Of a DNA stretch of 12,589 nucleotides, positions 7,803 to 12,589 are shown piece after piece. Both the position numbers and the translations under genes were made by a program. Source of the DNA: a bacterium (Candidatus Torokbacteria) CG_4_10_14_0_2_um_filter_35_8 (GTDB taxonomy: Bacteria; Patescibacteriota; GCA-2792135); NCBI GenBank assembly GCA_002792135.1, contig PFNU01000133.1:1-12589 (forward strand). Reading direction: 5' to 3'. The notes under the pieces were generated by a model that was not told the DNA's origin, ran no database searches, and worked only from the letters and a program-made list of their open reading frames with translations. Within the stretch, counting starts at the first letter, position 1, and each line of letters opens with the position of its first letter.

Positions 7803-7847
7803 TTAGCCCTAGGGCTAATCCGCCTTTGGCGGAAATTTTAAATTTCC
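7803..7847. repeat. Three tandem compact palindromes just after pilD
   Basis: Three palindromes lie end to end. They are TTAGCCCTAGGGCTAA (7803-7818, perfect 16-mer), TCCGCC-TTT-GGCGGA (7819-7833), and GGAAATTT-T-AAATTTCC (7831-7847). They begin 7 bases beyond the pilD stop. None is followed by a T-run in the direction of transcription, so they do not look like an intrinsic terminator. The 240-base pilD/ligA spacer (7615-7854) otherwise holds AT-rich words and the stem-loop at 7712-7771, with no gene that I can support. Confidence 0.7.
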
Positions 7848-7854
7848 TAACTTC

Positions 7855-8640
7855 CTATAAGCTAAATACACCTAAATACCACCCTAATATCCTCTCACCA
7901 AACAACATTACAAAAACCGCGGCTGCCGACAAAAAAGTACCAAAAGGAATCTCTGATTTCATGGTCTTTTTGCCAAGTAAAATTAATAGAATTCCTACTA
8001 AAGCACCAGTGTTTATTGCAACAAGCAAAGCAATAAGAATATATGGCCATCCTAAGACAAGTCCCATAAACAAAACCAATTTAAAATCTCCTCCACCGAT
8101 CCATTTTCCCTTTGAAAGATAAAAAAGTAAGAAGAAGAATAAAGCACAAAGTACTGAGGAAATAAGATCTAAAGCTATTGAGTAACAATTTTGTTCAATA
8201 GCATGGAACGCTATATTAAGAGAAAAAGCGACAGCAATCCCCCAAATAATTATCTTGTCTGGAATAATATAATATCTTAAATCATAAACAAAAATTACAA
8301 TAAAAACACAGGTAAAATATAATAATTTAACAAGATTTAAAACCTCTACAAGAGAAAAGTCTTTTAAATTTAAAAAAGCAACCAGGGCAAAAAGAGTACC
8401 TGTTGCAAATTCTACGAAAAAATACTGCCAAGAAATCTTCTTCTTACAGTATCTACACTTACCTCCTAGAATAATAAAGCTTAGTAAAGGAATAAGATCA
8501 TACCAGAAAAGCTTATGTTTACACTTTGGACAAAACGACCTACCAAAAAAGATAGACTTTCTTTTATTTAGTCTGAAAATTACCACATTCAAAAAACTCC
8601 CCCAAATTGTTCCAAAAATAAAAAACAAAAACCAAAACAT
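7855..8640 (-). CDS. pilD: Prepilin leader peptidase / N-methyltransferase (PilD, A24 family)
   Basis: PilD is a polytopic inner-membrane aspartic protease that cleaves the leader of type IV pilins and N-methylates the new N-terminal residue. The 261-residue length is typical. The N-terminal domain has GSFLNVVIFRL (14-24) and the two zinc-type CxxC pairs C37/C40 and C62/C65 with DLIPLLSF between them, as in the bifunctional enzymes. The peptidase domain carries both catalytic aspartates, D120 in VYDLRYYIIPD and D185 in GGGDFK. Hydrophobic segments at about 2-22, 74-92, 103-118, 130-146, 157-175, 187-223 and 240-258 fit the family topology. Its substrate is probably the pilin-like protein encoded 109 bases upstream, across a long hairpin. 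The stop codon abuts repeat words in the ligA spacer. Confidence 0.95.
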   Translation of the reverse strand: MFWFLFFIFGTIWGSFLNVVIFRLNKRKSIFFGRSFCPKCKHKLFWYDLIPLLSFIILGGKCRYCKKKISWQYFFVEFATGTLFALVAFLNLKDFSLVEVLNLVKLLYFTCVFIVIFVYDLRYYIIPDKIIIWGIAVAFSLNIAFHAIEQNCYSIALDLISSVLCALFFFLLFYLSKGKWIGGGDFKLVLFMGLVLGWPYILIALLVAINTGALVGILLILLGKKTMKSEIPFGTFLSAAAVFVMLFGERILGWYLGVFSL

Positions 8641-8655
8641 ATTGTTTTTTAAACG

Positions 8656-8712
8656 TAACAGAAGAAGAGCGATCCTAAAGATAAGGACCTAAAAACGCTC
8701 CTTCTTCTGTTA
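8656..8712 (-). promoter_or_regulatory. Long RNA hairpin in the pilin/pilD intercistronic region
   Basis: TAACAGAAGAAGAGCG (8656-8671) pairs with CGCTCCTTCTTCTGTTA (8696-8712), a 16-bp stem with one bulged base. The minus-strand RNA can also form an inner GGUCCU/AGGAUC stem inside the loop. The structure lies after the pilin stop and 15 bases before the pilD ATG. There is no U-run after it, so it is more likely to be an mRNA stability or processing structure, or to limit pilD translation, than an intrinsic terminator. That role is inferred. Confidence 0.6.
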
Positions 8713-8749
8713 TTAAAGAATGCTCTAAACTACTCAAACACTAGGGTGT

Positions 8750-9127
8750 TTATTGACAACCATTTGGATTACATATAAAACTACCACCACCCTCAAGATT
8801 GACACTAAGCGTAAAAGTAGTACCATCAGTACTTTCATATACGTAAGTTTCGTCACCAGGATCACTAGGTTCGCTACCTAAATAAGTAGGTACCAATGCA
8901 GCAAGACCTTCGACTGTAGTAGGATAAGCAGTAGCATTATCATCGTCTTCATACATAATTAAAGCATTGGTTATAGAATGAAGGTCTGCTTTTCTTCTTG
9001 AATCGCGGGCCTTTTCTCTTGCTCTTGATAGGGCAACTAAAATCATAGCTGCTAAGATTCCAATAATAGCAATTACGACCAAAAGCTCAATAAGAGTAAA
9101 ACCTTTTTTATTATTTCTTCTTATCAC
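8750..9127 (-). CDS. Type IV pilin / GspG-like pseudopilin
   Basis: This small class III signal-peptide protein would be cleaved by PilD and assembled into a pilus or pseudopilus. The 125-residue precursor has a positively charged leader (MIRRNNKKG), cleavage expected after G9, F10 as the methylated residue, E14 at the conserved +5 position, and a hydrophobic helix (FTLIELLVVIAIIGILAAMI). The globular part has YPTTVEGLAALVPTYL and a DP...YVY motif, recalling GspG pseudopilins. Two cysteines (C119, C124) near the C-terminus could form a disulfide loop, as in many type IV pilins. I chose GTG at 9127 because a near-perfect Shine-Dalgarno (GGAGGTGAT, 9140-9132) lies 8 bases upstream. The in-frame GTG at 9136 is inside that site. 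Major pilin or minor pseudopilin cannot be decided here. Confidence 0.9.
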   Translation of the reverse strand: MIRRNNKKGFTLIELLVVIAIIGILAAMILVALSRAREKARDSRRKADLHSITNALIMYEDDDNATAYPTTVEGLAALVPTYLGSEPSDPGDETYVYESTDGTTFTLSVNLEGGGSFICNPNGCQ

Positions 9128-9131
9128 GTTT

Positions 9132-9140
9132 ATCACCTCC
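9132..9140 (-). promoter_or_regulatory. Strong Shine-Dalgarno site of the pilin gene
   Basis: GGAGGTGAT on the minus strand matches the complement of the usual 16S rRNA 3' end over nine bases and ends four bases before the GTG at 9127. It decides that start over the in-frame GTG at 9136. It is the only strong ribosome-binding site I find in the window, which suggests this gene is translated more than its neighbours. Confidence 0.85.
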
Positions 9141-9188
9141 CCTCAGGAATTAAGTCCTTTATATATTTAATACTTAGATATTGGTTTT

Positions 9189-10259
9189 TTATTCTTGTAT
9201 TAAAGATTCCAGTACCGTCGGATCTATAGAATAAATTAAAGCATCTTCCTTAGTAATCTCTCCTTTTTGCACAAGCTCTGCCAAAGACTTATCTAAAGAA
9301 ATCATGCCTTCTTCAGCAGATGTTTGGATAATACTTTCTAATTGGTGATTTTTCCCTTCTCTAATAAGATTTCTAACCGCAACATTGACAACCATTATCT
9401 CACAAGCAACAATCCTCCCTTCAGGTATTCTAGAAACCAACCTTTGAGAAATAACGCCTGTAAGGCTCATGGCAAGCTGAGCACGAACTTGATTCTGCTG
9501 GTGAGGTGGAAAAACATCGATGATTCTATCTACTGTCTGGGATGCACTATTAGTATGCAGGGTAGCAAAAACAAGATGACCAGTCTCAGCAATAGTAAGT
9601 GCTGATCTAATGGTTTCTAAATCTCTCATCTCACCAATTAGTACCACATTAGGATCTTCTCTCAAAATTGATCTTAGTGCTCTATGGAAAGACAATGTAT
9701 CTTGATGGAGTTCTCTTTGCTGTACCAAGCTCTGATTATGAGTAAAAATATATTCAATAGGATCTTCAATAATTACTATATGCTCTTTTCTTGTATTGTT
9801 AATCTCATTTACCATTGCAGCAAGAGTGGTAGTTTTACCATGACCAGTAGGGCCTGTTACCAAAACGAAACCTTGCGAGGGCTTTGTAAACTCTTTTAAA
9901 ACTAATGGTAAATTCAATTCTTCAAAATTTCTAATTTTGCTAGGAATCAAACGTAAAGCAACAGCGGCTCTTCCTCTCTCATAAAAGACATTGGCCCTAA
10001 ACCGCGCTTTACCTTCAAAATTATACGAAAAATCCAATTCTTTCTCTCTAGAAAATCTCTCTTTCTGCTCATCAGTTAAAAGTGTGAGCACCAGTTCATT
10101 ACAATGTTCCTCTGTTAAAGATGGTTTATCAACAGCAACAAGCTTACCGTCAATACGAAGTATCGGCGGTCTGCCAGTAGCTAAATGAAGATCCGATGCA
10201 TTATTTGCTTCTACAGAAGAGAGGAGCTCTTTTAATTCTAATTCTACTGAGTTGGACAT
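9189..10259 (-). CDS. pilT: Twitching motility / pilus retraction ATPase PilT
   Basis: PilT is the hexameric cytoplasmic ATPase that drives pilus disassembly. The 356 residues cover the whole protein. They show an N-terminal PAS-like domain with ASDLHLATGRPP (21-32), Walker A GPTGHGKT (136-143), Asp box IIEDPIEY (163-170), Walker B VVLIGEMRD (205-213) and His box HLVFATLHTNSA (228-239). The PilT-specific C-terminal motif AVRNLIREGK (294-303) separates it from PilB/GspE, and the PilB zinc motif is absent. The Walker A carries His where Ser is usual (GSGK), with the catalytic GKT intact. The ATG at 10259 has no clear Shine-Dalgarno. The pilin gene follows after a short spacer. Upstream, the S23-family gene separates it from the response regulator. 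Confidence 0.97.
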   Translation of the reverse strand: MSNSVELELKELLSSVEANNASDLHLATGRPPILRIDGKLVAVDKPSLTEEHCNELVLTLLTDEQKERFSREKELDFSYNFEGKARFRANVFYERGRAAVALRLIPSKIRNFEELNLPLVLKEFTKPSQGFVLVTGPTGHGKTTTLAAMVNEINNTRKEHIVIIEDPIEYIFTHNQSLVQQRELHQDTLSFHRALRSILREDPNVVLIGEMRDLETIRSALTIAETGHLVFATLHTNSASQTVDRIIDVFPPHQQNQVRAQLAMSLTGVISQRLVSRIPEGRIVACEIMVVNVAVRNLIREGKNHQLESIIQTSAEEGMISLDKSLAELVQKGEITKEDALIYSIDPTVLESLIQE

Positions 10260-10317
10260 AGTTTTAAGAACTAGGAAATTAGCTTTTTAGTTTTTTAGGA
10301 GTTAAGGGATTAGGGAA

Positions 10318-10722
10318 TTAACTTCTTAGGCGGTTAGTTATTTTATTTAACATTCTCATTACTTCATTTAATAGGCTATCAACTTTTATATAATCTAAAT
10401 TTTTACCAAAAGGTAATCTCTTTACTATCTCTATTTGAGTTTCTAACTCTGATCCTGCTCCATAAGCAATAACTAAAAATTTGTGGTAATCTTCTGTAGT
10501 ACTCCTTCTACGGCCTTCAGCAACATTAGAGGGAATCGATATTGCACAACGTTTCATCTGAGATGCTAATTCGTATATTTCTGTTTTGGGAAACTTGCCT
10601 GTTAATTCATAAATCGCAACCACTAAACACATTGCTTTCTGCCAAATTATTAAATCTTTATAAGTTACAACTTTACGCTTGCTATCATAATCTACATTTA
10701 ATTTTTCACTATAAGTTTTCAT
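10318..10722 (-). CDS. Four-helix-bundle protein, S23/IVP family (TIGR02436-like)
   Basis: This 134-residue protein belongs to the family first seen as ORFs in 23S rRNA intervening sequences and also related to the Avd accessory protein of diversity-generating retroelements. Its function outside those settings is not established. Signatures are YKDLIIWQKAM (21-31), FPKTEIYELASQMKRCAISIP (44-64), SNVAEGRRRSTTEDYHKFL (65-83) and GAGSELETQIEI (88-99). Four amphipathic helices can be read from the pattern. I prefer the ATG at 10722. An in-frame upstream start at 10806 would add 28 residues translated from palindromic DNA and overlap the response regulator. No good Shine-Dalgarno is seen. It is an odd member of a pilus operon and is bracketed by a 13-bp inverted repeat, which suggests insertion. 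No reverse transcriptase or variable repeat is nearby to support a retroelement role. Confidence 0.88.
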   Translation of the reverse strand: MKTYSEKLNVDYDSKRKVVTYKDLIIWQKAMCLVVAIYELTGKFPKTEIYELASQMKRCAISIPSNVAEGRRRSTTEDYHKFLVIAYGAGSELETQIEIVKRLPFGKNLDYIKVDSLLNEVMRMLNKITNRLRS

Positions 10723-10727
10723 ACTTC

Positions 10728-10790
10728 TACAAGCTAAGAACCTACAAGGCACGTAGTACGTGCAAAGTGCCGTATTACGGTACAAGCTAA
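10728..10790. repeat. Double palindrome flanked by a 10-bp direct repeat
   Basis: TACAAGCTAA occurs at 10728-10737 and 10781-10790 in the same orientation. Between the copies are GCACGTA-G-TACGTGC (10749-10763, perfect) and GTGCCGTA-T-TACGGTAC (10767-10783, one G/T position; its last three bases overlap the right direct repeat). Together they fill the 64-base spacer between the regulator and the S23-family gene. The arrangement resembles a REP-type double hairpin. Transcribed from the minus strand it would give two adjacent short stem-loops in the leader of the S23-family gene. Confidence 0.65.
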
Positions 10791-11182
10791 TTTCCTCTAC
10801 TAACAAAAGATCTTACTTTGCTCACCACCTCATCGGGCGTATGATGCACTTTTACTAGATAGTCATCTGCTCCAAGCGCTTTTCCTCTCTTTATATCCTC
10901 TTCTTGGCCCAAATTTGTTAAAAGAAGAACAGGAATATTTCTATAAGAAGGATCCTTTTTAATTTTTTGTAAAACTTCAAAACCATCCCATCTTGGCAAA
11001 ATTACATCTAAAAGAATCAGGTCAGGATTTTTTTCTTGGATCATATTAAAACCCTTTTCTCCATCTTCTGCTATAAATACTTCAAAACCTTCAAGATTAA
11101 AACGAGAAGCATACATTCCTGAAAGAAAAGAGTCGTCTTCAATAATTAAGATTTTCTTCCTCTTTGGTTTTTCTTCTGCCAT
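10787..11182 (-). CDS. Single-domain CheY-like response regulator
   Basis: This 131-residue protein is a stand-alone phosphoacceptor receiver with no output domain. The acidic pocket is E15/D16/D17 in ILIIEDDSFL. The phosphorylation site is D59 in LILLDVILPRWDG. The switch threonine is T89 in VLLLTN, and the conserved lysine K111 is in DDYLVK. The fold ends normally at VRSFVSRGN. The ATG at 11182 has no Shine-Dalgarno. Its place between pilB and pilT suggests that, like PilG/PilH, it controls pilus extension or retraction, but no histidine kinase is in the window, so this is inference. The last codons and stop (AGA GGA AAT TAG) lie in the inverted repeat around the next gene, so its very end may have been reshaped by that insertion. 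Confidence 0.93.
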   Translation of the reverse strand: MAEEKPKRKKILIIEDDSFLSGMYASRFNLEGFEVFIAEDGEKGFNMIQEKNPDLILLDVILPRWDGFEVLQKIKKDPSYRNIPVLLLTNLGQEEDIKRGKALGADDYLVKVHHTPDEVVSKVRSFVSRGN

Positions 11183-11223
11183 AGAACAAATTCAGAATTT
11201 AAAGTTGAAAAATATTCAGCTTC

Positions 11224-11297
11224 TAGGAGTTAGCTTTTTAGCTTCTTAGATATTTTATAATCAGCAAATTTTCTACAAGCTAAAAAGCTAATTCCTA
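11224..11297. repeat. 21-bp inverted repeat in the pilB/response-regulator spacer
   Basis: TTAGCTTTTTAGCTT (11230-11244) and AAGCTAAAAAGCTAA (11277-11291) are perfectly complementary. Pairing extends outward through TAGGA/TCCTA (11224-11228 with 11293-11297) with one G/T position, enclosing a 32-base loop. The 132-base spacer (11183-11314) has no gene. CTAGGAGTTAGCTTTTTAG here recurs almost identically at 10271-10290 (one base change and one indel). TTCTACAAGCTAA (11271-11283) recurs exactly at 10725-10737. No T-run follows the stem on the minus strand. Confidence 0.75.
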
Positions 11298-11314
11298 ACA
11301 TCCTAATTCTTAAA

Positions 11315-12589
11315 TCACTCACTAATAACTCTAAGTACCTCTTCTATAGTAGTAATCCCTTTTAATGCTTTAATGATACCATCTTGTTTCATAGAAATCA
11401 TACCTTCTTTTTGAGCTTGGTCAAATAGAACTTCGCTTGGCTTACGAGTAATGATCAACTCCTGTATCTTAGTACTCAAAGGAATAATCTCAAAAATACT
11501 AGTGCGTCCCTGGTATCCCTGATTGCCGCAGTGAGCACATCCCTCTCCATGATAAAACTTCATATTATCAAGTGAAATCCCCAATTTCTTCAATACAGAA
11601 TCAGGAAGGCTTTCTAATTCTTTCTTAGCATCACTTCTCATTTTCTCTGGCATGGGGATTTCTTTTCTGCACTTTCTACAAATCTTTCTTACAAGCCTTT
11701 GAGCAGCAACAGCATTAATACCAGAAACTAGCAAAAATGGCTCTATACCCATATCTACAAGACGAGGAATAGCACCTACGGCACTATTAGTATGTAATGT
11801 CGATAAAACCAAATGTCCTGTCAAAGCTGCATGAATGGCAAGCTCTGCTGTCTCTTTATCCCTAATTTCACCAACCATGATAATATCAGGATCTTGTCTT
11901 ACTAGAGATCTTAACCCTGATGCAAAAGTAAAGTTAATAGCAGGATTTACTTGTATTTGATTAATACCATCTAACAGATATTCAACAGGGTCTTCTAAAG
12001 TAACAATATTCACCTCCATTTTATTTAGATTAGAAAGCCCCGCATAAAGAGTACTTGTTTTACCACAACCTGTAGGACCAGTTAAAAGAAGCATGCCATT
12101 TGCTTTCGAGATTGCTTTTTTTAAGATAGACAGCTGGCAGTCAAATATTCCTAGCTCATTTAAAGAAAAAGAGCCTGCTGTTTTATCTAAAATCCTCATC
12201 ACTACTTTCTCGCCATGTATTGCAGGAACAGTAGAAACTCTAAAATCAATATCTTTGCCTGCTACTTTACAACGAAATCTACCGTCTTGAGGAAGTCTTA
12301 CCTCATCAAGTTTTAAATTAGTAAGTACTTTAATCCTTGCTACAACTGCAGGATGAATTTTTTTTGAAAGTATTAAAGAGCTATACAATATTCCATCTAC
12401 ACGATAACGTACTCGAAGATCTTTTTCTTGGGGCTCAATGTGAATATCTGATGCTTTCCCCTCAATTGCATGCTTCAAAATAACTGAAACTGCTCTTGAG
12501 ATAGGCGCTGCCTCAACAATCTCCTCTGCTTTCGCCTCTAACATTCCCATTGTTTCTTCTTCCGTCTTAGCACCCAACTCCTTTCCTAT
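11315..12589 (-). CDS. pilB: Type IV pilus assembly (extension) ATPase PilB, 5' end outside window
   Basis: PilB/GspE-family hexameric ATPase that powers pilus assembly at the inner membrane. About 424 residues are present. They include ASDIHIEPQ of the N2 domain (about residue 42 from 12577), Walker A GPTGCGKTS, Asp box TLEDPVEY, Walker B IIMVGEIRD and His box LVLSTLHTNSA. A C-terminal tetracysteine zinc motif (CRKC ... CAHC) and GRTSIFEIIPLS follow; these mark PilB/GspE and are absent from PilT. The reading frame stays open to the window edge. A TTG at 12577 preceded directly by GGAG has no room for a ribosome-binding spacer, so I treat the gene as cut off, missing the rest of its N-terminal domain. 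The stop is TGA. The response regulator follows, then pilT. Confidence 0.95.
   Translation of the reverse strand: MGKELGAKTEEETMGMLEAKAEEIVEAAPISRAVSVILKHAIEGKASDIHIEPQEKDLRVRYRVDGILYSSLILSKKIHPAVVARIKVLTNLKLDEVRLPQDGRFRCKVAGKDIDFRVSTVPAIHGEKVVMRILDKTAGSFSLNELGIFDCQLSILKKAISKANGMLLLTGPTGCGKTSTLYAGLSNLNKMEVNIVTLEDPVEYLLDGINQIQVNPAINFTFASGLRSLVRQDPDIIMVGEIRDKETAELAIHAALTGHLVLSTLHTNSAVGAIPRLVDMGIEPFLLVSGINAVAAQRLVRKICRKCRKEIPMPEKMRSDAKKELESLPDSVLKKLGISLDNMKFYHGEGCAHCGNQGYQGRTSIFEIIPLSTKIQELIITRKPSEVLFDQAQKEGMISMKQDGIIKALKGITTIEEVLRVISE

Larger units (their letters stand above)
10273..10796. mobile_element. Putative inverted-repeat-bounded cassette carrying the four-helix-bundle gene
   Basis: AGGAAATTAGCTT at 10273-10285 and its exact complement AAGCTAATTTCCT at 10784-10796 form a perfect 13-bp inverted repeat around the S23-family gene and its palindromes. 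The right copy overlaps the last codons and stop of the response regulator. The left copy ends 14 bases from the pilT ATG. There is no transposase. The resemblance to 23S rRNA intervening sequences, which are inverted-repeat-bounded and may carry this same protein family, is suggestive. That the segment moved as a unit is inference, because the repeat words are common in this genome's spacers. Confidence 0.45.

Noticed and set aside
7803..7847. Palindromes after pilD as an intrinsic terminator
   Set aside because: No run of U follows the hairpins in the minus-strand transcript.
10318..10722. Avd accessory gene of a diversity-generating retroelement
   Set aside because: No reverse transcriptase, template repeat or variable repeat is visible in the window. 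Membership in the wider four-helix-bundle family alone does not support it.
10723..10806. A 28-residue N-terminal extension of the four-helix-bundle protein
   Set aside because: It would be encoded by the double palindrome and overlap the response regulator end. The family homology begins after the ATG at 10722.
12575..12577. TTG as the true start of pilB
   Set aside because: GGAG directly abuts the TTG with no spacer, the frame is open upstream to the window edge, and PilB normally has a further N-terminal domain.

Overview
The window is AT-rich bacterial chromosomal DNA. The most likely source is a Candidate Phyla Radiation (Patescibacteria) genome, possibly Microgenomates or Parcubacteria. 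This is inferred from three things: the compact type IV pilus gene set, the weak or absent Shine-Dalgarno sequences before most genes, and spacers filled with short 'word' repeats and compact palindromes of the kind I associate with such genomes. No rRNA, ribosomal-protein or other phylogenetic marker is present to prove it. TGA is used as a stop (end of pilB), which argues against the UGA=Gly code of Gracilibacteria/SR1.

Layout. One gene lies on the + strand: a DUF1846 protein (60-1574). It converges on a long minus-strand run, and a bidirectional terminator (about 1628-1661) separates the two. Read in its own direction (right to left), the run is pilB (5' end outside the window), a CheY-like response regulator, a four-helix-bundle S23/IVP-family protein, pilT, a type IV pilin/pseudopilin, the prepilin peptidase pilD, NAD-dependent DNA ligase ligA, then gatC, gatA and gatB.

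How the genes work together. PilB (extension ATPase), PilT (retraction ATPase), the pilin-like protein and PilD (leader peptidase/methylase) are core parts of a type IV pilus. The stand-alone receiver between the two ATPases is a plausible switch for pilus activity. No pilC platform gene is present in this part of the cluster. GatCAB converts misacylated Glu-tRNA(Gln) and/or Asp-tRNA(Asn) to the correct aminoacyl-tRNA. LigA seals nicks in replication and repair. These housekeeping genes appear to share a direction, and perhaps a transcript, with the pilus genes.

Spacers. The least ordinary part of the window is its intergenic DNA. Most junctions of the minus-strand run carry an inverted repeat or palindrome: 3261-3413, 5028-5150, 7712-7771, 7803-7847, 8656-8712, 10273-10796 and 11224-11297. 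In places these supply the stop codon of the gene before them (gatA, response regulator). The four-helix-bundle gene is bracketed by a perfect 13-bp inverted repeat, and its spacer shares end modules with the neighbouring pilB/regulator spacer, so it looks like a cassette inserted in the pilus operon.
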